A stretch of DNA of 64,000 nucleotides, from positions 5,100,001 through 5,164,000 of the forward strand of contig NZ_CP085173.1 of the NCBI RefSeq assembly GCF_020616555.1, in the 5' to 3' direction. A program made the translations under genes and the position numbers. The notes beneath the pieces are model-generated. The model did no database searches, was not told the origin of the DNA, and saw only the letters and a program-made list of their open reading frames with translations. This document shows positions 9,118-17,690 of the stretch, piece by piece. Source of the stretch: Streptomyces longhuiensis. GTDB lineage: Bacteria > Actinomycetota > Actinomycetes > Streptomycetales > Streptomycetaceae. Numbering within the stretch: the stretch's first letter is position 1; each line of letters opens with the position of its first letter.

Positions 9118-10887
9118 ATGCATCGGTACAGGTCCCACACCTGCGGCGAGCTCCGCGCCTCTGACGTCGGATCCGACGTCCGGCTGAGCGGCTGGCTGCA
9201 CAATCGGCGCGACCTGGGCGGCATCCTCTTCATCGATCTGCGGGACCACTACGGGATCACGCAGCTCGTCGCCCGCCCCGGCACCGCGGCCGCCGAGGTC
9301 CTCGACCGGCTGACCAAGGAGACGGTCGTCCGCGTCGACGGCAAGGTCGTCTCGCGCGGCGCCGACAACGTCAACTCCGAGCTGCCCACGGGCGAGATCG
9401 AGATCGAGGCCGCCGAGGTCGAGGTGCTCGGCGCGGCCCAGCAGATCCCGTTCACGATCAACGCGGACGACGGGGTGAACGAGGAGCGGCGCCTGGAGTA
9501 CCGCTTCCTCGACCTGCGTCGCGAGCGCATGCACCGCAACATCATGCTGCGCTCGTCCGTCATCGCCTCCATCCGCTCCAAGATGGTGGCCCTCGGGTTC
9601 AACGAGATGGCGACGCCGATCCTCAGCGCGACCTCCCCGGAGGGCGCCCGCGACTTCGTCGTCCCCTCGCGCCTCAACCCGGGCAAGTTCTACGCGCTGC
9701 CGCAGGCCCCGCAGCAGTTCAAGCAGCTGCTGATGATCTCGGGCTTCGACCGCTACTTCCAGATCGCGCCCTGCTTCCGTGACGAGGACGCCCGCGCGGA
9801 CCGCTCGCCGGGCGAGTTCTACCAGCTCGACGTGGAGATGTCCTTCGTCGAGCAGGAGGACGTCTTCCAGCCGATCGAGAAGCTGATGACCGAGCTCTTC
9901 GAGGAGTTCGGCGGCGGCCGCCACGTCACGTCCCCGTTCCCGCGGATCCCGTTCCGCGAGTCGATGCTCAAGTACGGCTCGGACAAGCCGGACCTGCGCG
10001 CCCAGCTCGAACTGGTCGACATCTCGGACGTGTTCGAGGGCTCCGAGTTCAAGGCGTTCGCCGGGAAGCACGTGCGCGGGCTGCCCGTCCCGGACACCGC
10101 GTCGCAGTCCCGCAAGTTCTTCGACGGCCTCGGTGACTACGCGGTCGAGCAGGGCGCGAAGGGCCTCGCCTGGGTCCGCGTCGCCGAGGACGGGTCGCTC
10201 ACGGGCCCGATCGCGAAGTTCCTCACGGACGAGAACGTCAAGGTCCTCACCGAGCGCCTCGGCCTGAAGGCCGGCCACGCCGTGTTCTTCGGCGCGGGCG
10301 AGTTCGACGAGGTCTCCAAGATCATGGGCGCCGTCCGTGTCGAGGCCGCCAAGCGCGCCGGACACTTCGAGGAGGGCGTCTTCCGCTTCTGCTGGATCGT
10401 CGACTTCCCGATGTACGAGAAGGACGAGGACACCGGGAAGATCGACTTCTCGCACAACCCGTTCTCCATGCCGCAGGGTGGCCTCGAGGCCTTGGAGACC
10501 AAGGACCCGCTGGACATCCTGGGCTGGCAGTACGACATCGTCTGCAACGGCGTGGAGCTGTCCTCCGGCGCGATCCGGAACCACGAGCCCGAGATCATGC
10601 TCAAGGCCTTCGAGATCGCGGGCTACGACCGTGACACCGTCGAGGAGCAGTTCGCGGGCATGCTCCGCGCGTTCCGCTTCGGCGCCCCGCCGCACGGCGG
10701 GATCGCCCCCGGTGTCGACCGCATCGTCATGCTCCTCGCCGACGAGCCGAACATCCGCGAGACCATCGCGTTCCCGCTCAACGGCAACGCGCAGGACCTG
10801 ATGATGGGCGCGCCCACGGAGCTCGACGAGACGCGCCTGCGCGAGCTGAACATCCAGCTGCGCAAGCCGGTGGGCGAGAAGAAGTAG
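9118..10887 (+). CDS. aspS: Aspartyl-tRNA synthetase
   Basis: A 589-residue class II synthetase charging tRNA-Asp (or tRNA-Asp/Asn). N-terminal OB-fold anticodon domain ([26 protein letters not shown]), motif 2 [24 protein letters not shown] split across residues 220-245, a central GAD insertion (about 300-410) typical of bacterial AspRS, and motif 3 [18 protein letters not shown] near 525. The start ATG at 9118 follows a weak GGATGA. The promoter must lie in the 132-nt gap shared with the divergent phosphatase gene. It is closed by a strong terminator. Confidence 0.98.
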   Translation: MHRYRSHTCGELRASDVGSDVRLSGWLHNRRDLGGILFIDLRDHYGITQLVARPGTAAAEVLDRLTKETVVRVDGKVVSRGADNVNSELPTGEIEIEAAEVEVLGAAQQIPFTINADDGVNEERRLEYRFLDLRRERMHRNIMLRSSVIASIRSKMVALGFNEMATPILSATSPEGARDFVVPSRLNPGKFYALPQAPQQFKQLLMISGFDRYFQIAPCFRDEDARADRSPGEFYQLDVEMSFVEQEDVFQPIEKLMTELFEEFGGGRHVTSPFPRIPFRESMLKYGSDKPDLRAQLELVDISDVFEGSEFKAFAGKHVRGLPVPDTASQSRKFFDGLGDYAVEQGAKGLAWVRVAEDGSLTGPIAKFLTDENVKVLTERLGLKAGHAVFFGAGEFDEVSKIMGAVRVEAAKRAGHFEEGVFRFCWIVDFPMYEKDEDTGKIDFSHNPFSMPQGGLEALETKDPLDILGWQYDIVCNGVELSSGAIRNHEPEIMLKAFEIAGYDRDTVEEQFAGMLRAFRFGAPPHGGIAPGVDRIVMLLADEPNIRETIAFPLNGNAQDLMMGAPTELDETRLRELNIQLRKPVGEKK

Positions 10888-10902
10888 CACCCGCCAGTCG
10901 TC

Positions 10903-10941
10903 CGAAGGGGCCGGAACCGTTGATCGGTTCCGGCCCCTTCG
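10903..10941 (+). terminator. aspS: aspS terminator
   Basis: A perfect 17-bp stem (arms 10903-10919 and 10925-10941) with loop TTGAT, beginning 16 nt after the aspS stop. Confidence 0.85.
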
Positions 10942-11003
10942 CTGTGCGGACTCACAGCGCAACCCCATGTCCCTGACAGGTGGTGGTCCTAGCTTCGCTT
11001 TCC

Positions 11004-11945
11004 ATGACAGAGACTCAGGGACCAGCGCACAAACGTGACATGACCCGCCGGAAGGTCATCCTCGCGGGCGGAGCCGCCGTGGCGGCCGTCGGCGTCGGGG
11101 GCTCCATCGCCGCCAACGCGTTCGCGGGGGAGACGGACGCCGCCGACAGGAAGTCCGAGGCGGAGTCCTGCTACCGGCTCATCTCGGAGACCACCGAAGG
11201 CCCGTACTACATCGACGCGGACAAGCTCCGCCGTGACATCACGGAGGACAAGGAGGGCATCCCGATGGTCCTCCGCCTCAAGGTGATCGACGCCGAGACC
11301 TGCAAGCCCGTGCGGAACGCGGCGGTCGACATCTGGCACTGCGACGCGCTCGGCATCTACTCCGGGTACGAGTCCCTCTCCACCGGTGGCGGTGGCGGCA
11401 CGCCCCCGAGCGGCGCCCCGAGCGGAGCCCCGACCGACCAGCCGTCCGGCACCCCGACGGGCGCCCCGCCCGGGGGCGGCGGTGGCGGCGGGCACGAGGA
11501 GCCCACCGACGACGAGCGCTATCTGCGGGGCACCTGGAAGACGGACAAGCACGGCAGCGTCGAGTTCAGGACGATCTTCCCCGGCTGGTACCGGGGCCGT
11601 GCCGTGCACATCCACACCAAGGTCCATGTGGACGGCAAGTGGACCGACGCCGGCTACGAGGGCGGCCACACCTGCCACACCGGCCAGTTCTTCTTCGAGG
11701 AGGCCGCGGTCATCGCCTCCGGGAAGGTCGCGCCGTACTCGACGAGCACGACCGAGCGCACGACGCTCACCGAGGACACGATCTACGACCAGAGCGGGAC
11801 GACGGGCGGTCTGCTGAAGCTGACGTACGGCAAGGGGCGCATCGCGAAGGGCGTCATCGGGTCGATCACGATGGCGGTGGCACCCGACGAGACGCACGAC
11901 AGCACGGACACGCAGCCGGGCGCTTCCGCCTCGACGGCCTCCTGA
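11004..11945 (+). CDS. Secreted intradiol ring-cleavage dioxygenase-like protein
   Basis: A 313-residue exported protein. A twin-arginine motif TRRKVILAGG is followed by a hydrophobic stretch and ANAFA. The mature domain has TTEGPYYI, AAVDIWHCDALGIYSGY and FPGWYRGRAVHIHTKVHV, giving the two Tyr and two His iron ligands of intradiol dioxygenases. A Gly/Pro/Ser-rich insertion (about residues 128-160) splits the domain, and the tail is Ser/Thr/Ala-rich. The natural aromatic substrate is unknown. An alternative start is the Met directly before TRRK (11040). The last 25 nt begin a three-copy 30-bp repeat. Confidence 0.87.
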   Translation: MTETQGPAHKRDMTRRKVILAGGAAVAAVGVGGSIAANAFAGETDAADRKSEAESCYRLISETTEGPYYIDADKLRRDITEDKEGIPMVLRLKVIDAETCKPVRNAAVDIWHCDALGIYSGYESLSTGGGGGTPPSGAPSGAPTDQPSGTPTGAPPGGGGGGGHEEPTDDERYLRGTWKTDKHGSVEFRTIFPGWYRGRAVHIHTKVHVDGKWTDAGYEGGHTCHTGQFFFEEAAVIASGKVAPYSTSTTERTTLTEDTIYDQSGTTGGLLKLTYGKGRIAKGVIGSITMAVAPDETHDSTDTQPGASASTAS

Positions 11946-12010
11946 CGGGGCGCTTCCGCCTCGACGGCCTCCTGACGGGGCGCTTACGCCTCGACGGCCT
12001 CCTGACGGGC
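11921..12010 (+). repeat. Three 30-bp tandem repeats carrying the stop codon of the dioxygenase-like gene
   Basis: Units start at 11921, 11951 and 11981. The first two are identical; the third has one internal substitution (TTCC to TTAC) and a changed last base. Each unit holds an in-frame TGA (11943, 11973, 12003), the first being the real stop. It looks like recent duplication of the gene end. Confidence 0.93.
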
Positions 12011-12027
12011 GCCGCTCCGGGCCGTGC

Positions 12028-12480
12028 TCAGGTGTCGTACCGGCCGTCCCACGGTTCGCCGAAGCCGAGGCGATCCGGGTAGAGCTCGGCCCAGCCGCCC
12101 TCGTCGTCGTCCTCGGCGATCAGGCCGAACAGCACGCGGTCCACGGCGAGCCGGAAGGGGCGGACGGCGATGTCGCCGTAGGCGCGGCCGGGCAGGGCTG
12201 CCAGGAGTTTGTCCAAGTGGGCGTGGGCCTGGGCGAGTTCGGCACCCTCGGCCCAGGTCCCCGCGCACCAGATCTCCGAGTCGCGGTACCTGCCCGAGGC
12301 GTCGAACGTGTGGAGCACCGCGTAGAGACGCTTGTGCTCCTCCCAGCCGTCGTCGGGGCGGTAGCCCTCCGGGAAGGCGTACGTCACCGAGGCCAGGAAC
12401 TGGCCGTCCGCGTACCGGCCGATGGTGGCGGTGCGGTGGTCCGGCTCGTGGGCGATCGGGATGGTTGCGGGAACTGGCAT
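12028..12480 (-). CDS. Conserved hypothetical protein
   Basis: A 150-residue soluble acidic protein that I do not recognise. It has no signal peptide or membrane segment. Notable stretches: VTYAFPEGYRPDDGWEEHKRLYAVLHTF, SEIWCAGTWAEG, and a C-terminus ending GGWAELYPDRLGFGEPWDGRYDT. Codon use is normal for Streptomyces with third-position G/C throughout, which supports a real gene. It follows metG on the same strand but behind a strong terminator, so is probably transcribed separately. Its tail is 17 nt from the 30-bp repeats. Confidence 0.75.
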   Translation of the reverse strand: MPVPATIPIAHEPDHRTATIGRYADGQFLASVTYAFPEGYRPDDGWEEHKRLYAVLHTFDASGRYRDSEIWCAGTWAEGAELAQAHAHLDKLLAALPGRAYGDIAVRPFRLAVDRVLFGLIAEDDDEGGWAELYPDRLGFGEPWDGRYDT

Positions 12481-12525
12481 GGCGAAACCCTAATCGCGGT
12501 CGTGGACATGCCAGTAGCGGGGTAC

Positions 12526-12565
12526 GGGAAAGGGGTGCGGGGACAGGTCCCCGCACCCCTTTCCC
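12526..12565 (-). terminator. metG: metG terminator
   Basis: A perfect 18-bp stem (arms 12526-12543 and 12548-12565) with a 4-nt loop, 10 nt past the metG stop on the minus strand. Confidence 0.85.
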
Positions 12566-12575
12566 CCGGAATGCG

Positions 12576-14288
12576 TTATTCCGCAGCGCCGCCGAAGCGC
12601 TCGCGGTAGGACTCCAGGTCCTCCTCGGTGATCTTCGCGAAGAGCACCGGCGGGACCGTGAAGGCCGTGCCCGCGGGGACCGTGTCCAGGGACTTGGCCT
12701 GCTCGGCGGTGACCCACGTGGCCGTGTCGTCGGCCAGCGCGAACGCGCCGCGCATCGCCTTCGACGAGGCCGGGATGAAGGGTTCGGACACGACCGCGTA
12801 CAGGTGGATGAGGTTCATCGCCGTGCGCAGCGTGAGGGCCGCGGCCTCCGGGTCGGTCTTGATCTCCAGCCAGGGGGCCTTCTCCTCCAGGTAGGAGTTG
12901 CCCGCCGACCACAGGGCGCGCAGCGCGGACGCGGCCTTGCGGAACTGGAGGGCCTCCATCTGGGCCTCGTACTCGGCGAGCAGCCCGGCGATCTCCGTGC
13001 CCAGCTTCGCCTCCGCCTCGCCGGCCTCCTTGCCCGCGGGCACGTCGTCACCGAAGCGCTTGCGGGAGAAGGACAGGACGCGGTTCACGAAGTTGCCGAG
13101 GGTGTCGGCGAGGTCCTTGTTCACCGTGGCCGCGAAGTGCTCCCACGTGAACGAGGAGTCGTCGGACTCCGGCGCGTTGGCGATGAGGAAGTAGCGCCAG
13201 TAGTCGGCCGGGAGGATCTCCAGGGCGGCGTCCGTGAAGATGCCGCGCTTCTGCGACGTGGAGAACTTGCCGCCGTAGTACGTCAGCCAGTTGAAGGACT
13301 TGAGGTAGTCGACCTTCTTCCACGGCTCGCGCACGCCCATCTCCGTGGCGGGGAACATGACGCTGTGGAACGGGACGTTGTCCTTGGCCATGAACTGCGT
13401 GTACCGGACGTCGTCGGCCTTGTACCACCACGACTTCCAGTCGCGGTCCGCCGGGTTCTGGTCCGACCACTCCTTCGTCGAGCCGATGTACTCGATCGGG
13501 GCGTCGAACCAGACGTAGAAGACCTTGCCCTCGGCGGCCAGCTCCGGCCACGTGTCGGCCGGGACGGGGACGCCCCAGTCCAGGTCACGGGTGATCGCGC
13601 GGTCGTGCAGGCCCTCGGTCAGCCACTTGCGGGCGATGGAGGAGGCCAGCTGAGGCCACTCGCCCGCGGTCCGCGCGATCCACTCCTCGACCTCGACCTG
13701 CAGCTTCGACTGGAGCAGGAAGAGGTGCTTCGTCTCGCGGACCTCCAGGTCCGTGGAGCCGGAGATCGCCGAGCGCGGGTTGATCAGGTCCGTCGGGTCC
13801 AGGACGCGCGTGCAGTTCTCGCACTGGTCGCCGCGCGCCTTGTCGTAGCCGCAGTGCGGGCAGGTGCCCTCGACGTAGCGGTCCGGCAGGAAGCGGCCGT
13901 CGGCAGGCGAGTACACCTGACGGATCGCGCGCTCCTCGATGAAGCCGTTCTCGTTCAGCTTGCGCGCGAAGTGCTGCGTGAGCTCCGCGTTCTGCGCGGA
14001 CGAGCTGCGGCCGAAGTGGTCGAAGGCCAGGCCGAAGCCGTCGTACACGGCCTTCTGCGCGTCGTGCGCCTTGCCGCAGAACTCGGCGACCGGCAGGCCC
14101 TGCTCCTTCGCGGCCAGCTCGGCGGGCGTGCCGTGCTCGTCGGTGGCGCAGATGTACAGGACGTCGTGGCCGCGCTGGCGGAGGTACCGGGAGTACACGT
14201 CCGCCGGGAGCATGGACCCCACCATGTTGCCCAGGTGCTTGATTCCGTTGATGTACGGAAGGGCGCTGGTGATGAGGTGTCGAGCCAT
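12576..14288 (-). CDS. metG: Methionyl-tRNA synthetase
   Basis: A 570-residue class I synthetase charging tRNA-Met. [11 protein letters not shown] (residues 11-21) is the HIGH-type motif and KFSTSQKRG the KMSKS-type loop. A zinc knuckle [17 protein letters not shown] lies near 143-160, and the anticodon-binding helical domain (FANRVLSF-like, [19 protein letters not shown]) follows. It lacks the C-terminal tRNA-binding domain of longer MetRS. The start at 14288 gives the canonical [12 protein letters not shown]. The 147-nt upstream gap to the alcohol dehydrogenase gene presumably holds its promoter; I saw no clear element there. Confidence 0.97.
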   Translation of the reverse strand: MARHLITSALPYINGIKHLGNMVGSMLPADVYSRYLRQRGHDVLYICATDEHGTPAELAAKEQGLPVAEFCGKAHDAQKAVYDGFGLAFDHFGRSSSAQNAELTQHFARKLNENGFIEERAIRQVYSPADGRFLPDRYVEGTCPHCGYDKARGDQCENCTRVLDPTDLINPRSAISGSTDLEVRETKHLFLLQSKLQVEVEEWIARTAGEWPQLASSIARKWLTEGLHDRAITRDLDWGVPVPADTWPELAAEGKVFYVWFDAPIEYIGSTKEWSDQNPADRDWKSWWYKADDVRYTQFMAKDNVPFHSVMFPATEMGVREPWKKVDYLKSFNWLTYYGGKFSTSQKRGIFTDAALEILPADYWRYFLIANAPESDDSSFTWEHFAATVNKDLADTLGNFVNRVLSFSRKRFGDDVPAGKEAGEAEAKLGTEIAGLLAEYEAQMEALQFRKAASALRALWSAGNSYLEEKAPWLEIKTDPEAAALTLRTAMNLIHLYAVVSEPFIPASSKAMRGAFALADDTATWVTAEQAKSLDTVPAGTAFTVPPVLFAKITEEDLESYRERFGGAAE

Positions 14289-14435
14289 CGGGGGCTGCTC
14301 CCAAGTCGCTGCGTGCGGTGACGGTGTACGTCAGTCGAATCAAAGAATCGTATCCGACACGGCGGGGCCGCCCCTCCCGGTATTTACGGGGTGGACGGCC
14401 CTGGGGGTGCGGTGCGGCCGGTGCGGCTGCGGTGC

Positions 14436-15449
14436 CTAGCGGAAGTCGAAGACCAGCCGGGCCGTGACCCGGCCCGCCAGGATGTCCTCGATCGCCTCGT
14501 TGACCTCCTTGAGCCTGCGCTGCTCACGGATGACGCGGGTACGGCCGAGGCGGTGCAGCTGGAAGACCTCGGCGAGGTCCTGCCGGGTGCCGACGATCGA
14601 ACCGATCACGCTCTTGCCTTCGAGCACGTGCTCGAACACGGGTAGTTCCAGCTTGCCCCCGGCGGGCAGCGCGACCAGGACGAGCGTGCCGTGCCTGCGC
14701 AGGGAGCCGTACGCCACCCGGAGCGACGCGTTCGACACGGCGAGCCCGATCGCGACGTCGGCGCCGCCCAGCCCGCGCACCGCCTCGGCGACGTCCTGGG
14801 TGCGGGCGTCGATGACATGGTCGGCGCCCAGCTCGTGCGCGAGGCGCAGCTTGTCGTCGGTGACGTCCACGGCGACGGTCTCGGCACCCGCGATCCGCGC
14901 GTACTGGAGCGCGAGATGGCCGAGCCCGCCGATCCCGGAGATCAGGACGCGCTTGCCGGGGCCGGCGCCCGACACCTTCACGGCCTTGTACGTCGTCACT
15001 CCCGCGCAGGTCAGCGGGGCGGCGTCCAGGGGGTCGAGGCCGTCGGGGACCTTCACGACGTAGTCGCCGTGCGCGACGGCGTACTCGGAGAAGGAGCCGT
15101 CGACCGAGTAGCCGCTGTTGCGCTGCTTGAGGCAGAGCGTCTCCCAGCCGGACACGCAGTGGTCGCAGTGGCCGCAGGCCTCGCCCAGCCAGGCGATGGC
15201 GACGCGGTCGCCGACGTTGATGTGGCCGACCCGCTCGCCCAGGTCCTCGACGATCCCGATGCCCTCGTGGCCCGGGACGAACGGCGGGACCGGCTTGACG
15301 GGCCAGTCTCCGGCGGCGGCGTGGATGTCCGTGTGGCACAGCCCGCTCGCCTCCATCCGGACGAGGACCTGCTGCGCGGCCGGCCGCGGGATCACGCGGT
15401 GCTGGATCTCCAGGGGCCGGGTGAAGTCGGTGACTACGGCGGCCTTCAT
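14436..15449 (-). CDS. Zinc-dependent alcohol dehydrogenase (AdhP-like)
   Basis: A 337-residue medium-chain dehydrogenase oxidising alcohols or reducing aldehydes with NAD(P). Catalytic zinc ligands Cys38 and His61 (GHEGIGIVEDLGE), structural zinc Cys92, Cys95, Cys98 and Cys106 (CGHCDHCVSGWETLC), and the Rossmann signature GIGGLGHLALQYA near 173. AVDVTDDK after the Rossmann fold suggests NAD preference. It stands alone between metG and the VWA gene. Its physiological substrate cannot be read. Confidence 0.93.
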   Translation of the reverse strand: MKAAVVTDFTRPLEIQHRVIPRPAAQQVLVRMEASGLCHTDIHAAAGDWPVKPVPPFVPGHEGIGIVEDLGERVGHINVGDRVAIAWLGEACGHCDHCVSGWETLCLKQRNSGYSVDGSFSEYAVAHGDYVVKVPDGLDPLDAAPLTCAGVTTYKAVKVSGAGPGKRVLISGIGGLGHLALQYARIAGAETVAVDVTDDKLRLAHELGADHVIDARTQDVAEAVRGLGGADVAIGLAVSNASLRVAYGSLRRHGTLVLVALPAGGKLELPVFEHVLEGKSVIGSIVGTRQDLAEVFQLHRLGRTRVIREQRRLKEVNEAIEDILAGRVTARLVFDFR

Positions 15450-15525
15450 GGTGCGCGGTCCTTCCCTCGGTGCCGGAATTCCTCCAGCTTCTCCCGATTC
15501 GGGGGGAACGGCGCGGGGGGAACGG

Positions 15526-15567
15526 CCGCGCCCCCTGTTCCCGCCGGGGCGGGAACAGGGGGCGCGG
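15526..15567 (-). terminator. Terminator of the VWA-protein gene
   Basis: A nearly perfect 42-nt palindrome (up to 20 bp per arm, centre CCGG), 12 nt past the minus-strand stop at 15580. Confidence 0.82.
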
Positions 15568-15579
15568 ATGGTGCGGGGG

Positions 15580-17463
15580 TCAGGCCTGCTGCGACTGAAG
15601 CCACTGCGGCAGGTCCGCGAGCAGCCCCTCGTACAGCTCGGCGTCCGTGAGCTCGCGGGGGGTGGGGCCCGCGTGGAAGAACGCGGCGTTGGGCGCCTTC
15701 AGCTTGCGCAGGTAGTCGAAGCCCTTGGCCTCGTGCTCGCCGAACGCGACGAACTGGAAGAACAGCGGGTGCCGGGCCGCGTCCGCGAGGGCCTGGTTGG
15801 CCGGGCCCTTCGCGTCCGGGGGGCCGTCCGTCTGGAAGACGACCAGGGCGGGCGTCTGCGACTGCGACTTCTCGTGGTGCGCCACGACCTCTTCGATCGC
15901 GCGGTGGTAGCTGGTACGGCCCATGTGGCCGAGCGACGCGTGCAGCTCGTCCACGCGGCCCTCGTGCCCGTCGAGGGTGAGCTCGCCGGTGCCGTCGATG
16001 TCGGTGGAGAAGAAGACGACGTGCACGGTCGCCTCGGGGTCGGTGTGCGCGGCCAGGGCGAGCACCTGTTCACCGAGCGCCTGCGCGGAGCCGTCCTTGT
16101 AATACGGACGCATCGAACCCGACCGGTCGAGCACGAGGTAGACGGTCGCCCGGACCCCGGCGAGCTCGTTCTTCTTGAGCACACTCCCGGCGGCCTTGTA
16201 GGCGGTGGCGAGCCCGGGGGCGCGCGACGTGACCCGGGCGAGGGGGAGGGCGGGGGCGGAGGCCTTGGTGCCGGCGTCGGCCTCCGGCTCGGGGGCCACC
16301 TCGACGACGGGCTCGGCCACGTCGGCCTGCGGCGCGGGCTCCGTGATGGGCTCGGCCACGTCGGCCTCGGCGGCGACGGGGGCCGCGACGGGCTCGGGGT
16401 CGGCGGCGACTTCGGGCTCCGACGCGGCGGCGACGGGCTCGGCGACCGGCTCGACGACGGCCGCGGGCGCAGGCTCGACGACGGCTTCCGGCTCGGGCTC
16501 AGCGGCGGGCGCAGGCTCGACGATGGCTTCCGGCTCGGGCTCAGCGGCGGGCTCGGGCTCGACCACGGCCTCGGGCTTCTCGGCGGCGGGCTCGACCACG
16601 GCCTCGACAAGGCTCGCCGACTCGGCCTCGACTTCGGGCTCCGTCTCGGCAAGGCTCGCCGACTCGGTCTTGACTTCCGGCTCGGCCTCGGCGACGGCTT
16701 CCGGCTCGGCCTCGGCGACGGCCTTGGGCGCTGCCTCGGCCTCCGTCTTCACCTCCGGCTCGGCGACGGGCTCTGCGGCAGCCTCCGTCTCCGCTTCCGC
16801 CGCGGGCTCGGCGACGGGCTCAGGGCTCTCGGCTGCCGGTTCCGCTTCGGGCTCGACGACGGCCTCGGCCTCGACGACAGTCGAGGGCTCCGGTTCGGTC
16901 TCGGCGACGGGCTCGTCGGCGGCCTCGGGGGACGCCTCCGCCTCCGTCTTCACCTCCGCCTCCGCCACCGGCTCGGCGACGGGCTCTGCGGCAGCCTCCG
17001 TCTTCACGTCCGGCTCGGCGACGGCCTCCGCCTCCGTCTTCACGTCCGGCTCGGCGACAGCCTCCGCCACCTGCTCGGCGTCCGCTGCCGCGGGCTCCGC
17101 GGGCTCCGCGGTCGGTTCCGCTTCCGCGTCTGCGGCGGCCCTCTCGTCCACCTCGTCCACCGGCGCGGACGGCTTCGGGACCTTGACGTTGTCGAACGCC
17201 GCGGCCACCAGGTCGTCCGCCTCGCGCCTCGACGGCGCGGGCGTCGGCTCGGTCGACGGTGCGGGCACCTTCGCCTTTGCCTTCGCCTCGGCGGGAGCGG
17301 CCTCGGGCGCCTTCGCCGACTCGGCGGGCGCAGCCTCCGGCAGGGTCGCCTCGCCGGCCGGTGCCGGGACCGTCGCCTCGGGTGCGGCCGTTGCCGCCTC
17401 GTCGCCCCGCGAGGACTTCCGCGGCCTTCCGAACGCGTTCCGCAGGAGATTCCGAATGCCCAT
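15580..17463 (-). CDS. TerF-like VWA-domain protein with long acidic Ala/Glu/Pro repeats
   Basis: A 627-residue protein. After [16 protein letters not shown], residues of roughly 30-410 are Ala/Glu/Pro/Val low-complexity with recurring [12 protein letters not shown] and [17 protein letters not shown] units. The C-terminal 200 residues are a VWA domain with MIDAS motif [25 protein letters not shown] and FQTDGPPD, resembling the tellurite-resistance TerF/TerY class. MIDAS domains bind partners through a divalent metal. The repetitive part is probably a disordered linker whose length may vary between strains. I start at 17463 because GAAGGG lies 8 nt before it; an in-frame extension to 17517 is possible. 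Confidence 0.85.
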   Translation of the reverse strand: MGIRNLLRNAFGRPRKSSRGDEAATAAPEATVPAPAGEATLPEAAPAESAKAPEAAPAEAKAKAKVPAPSTEPTPAPSRREADDLVAAAFDNVKVPKPSAPVDEVDERAAADAEAEPTAEPAEPAAADAEQVAEAVAEPDVKTEAEAVAEPDVKTEAAAEPVAEPVAEAEVKTEAEASPEAADEPVAETEPEPSTVVEAEAVVEPEAEPAAESPEPVAEPAAEAETEAAAEPVAEPEVKTEAEAAPKAVAEAEPEAVAEAEPEVKTESASLAETEPEVEAESASLVEAVVEPAAEKPEAVVEPEPAAEPEPEAIVEPAPAAEPEPEAVVEPAPAAVVEPVAEPVAAASEPEVAADPEPVAAPVAAEADVAEPITEPAPQADVAEPVVEVAPEPEADAGTKASAPALPLARVTSRAPGLATAYKAAGSVLKKNELAGVRATVYLVLDRSGSMRPYYKDGSAQALGEQVLALAAHTDPEATVHVVFFSTDIDGTGELTLDGHEGRVDELHASLGHMGRTSYHRAIEEVVAHHEKSQSQTPALVVFQTDGPPDAKGPANQALADAARHPLFFQFVAFGEHEAKGFDYLRKLKAPNAAFFHAGPTPRELTDAELYEGLLADLPQWLQSQQA

Positions 17464-17602
17464 GTGCGCAACCCTTCGCATGAGTTGGTTTCCGTAACCC
17501 CTGGCCAGGGCGGACACGTAAGGTTAGCCGCCACGTTCCGTGATCTTGGGCAGGGTCGCCCACCCGGGCGAAGGGCATGCAACTGCCGCACGCCCGGCAC
17601 AG

Positions 17603-17635
17603 GTTCACCCCTCGTTCACCCACCGTCCCCCTCCG
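17603..17635 (+). promoter_or_regulatory. PHO box (PhoP operator) before phoX
   Basis: Three contiguous 11-bp direct repeats: GTTCACCCCTC (17603), GTTCACCCACC (17614) and the more degenerate GTCCCCCTCCG (17625). This fits the Streptomyces PhoP consensus (GTTCACC-type 11-mers) and lies 55 bp before the phoX GTG. Confidence 0.88.
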
Positions 17636-17690
17636 CGCTCGGCCGCGCCCCTAGCGTCACGCCCGAGTGACCGTAAAGGGGAGGAAAAGA

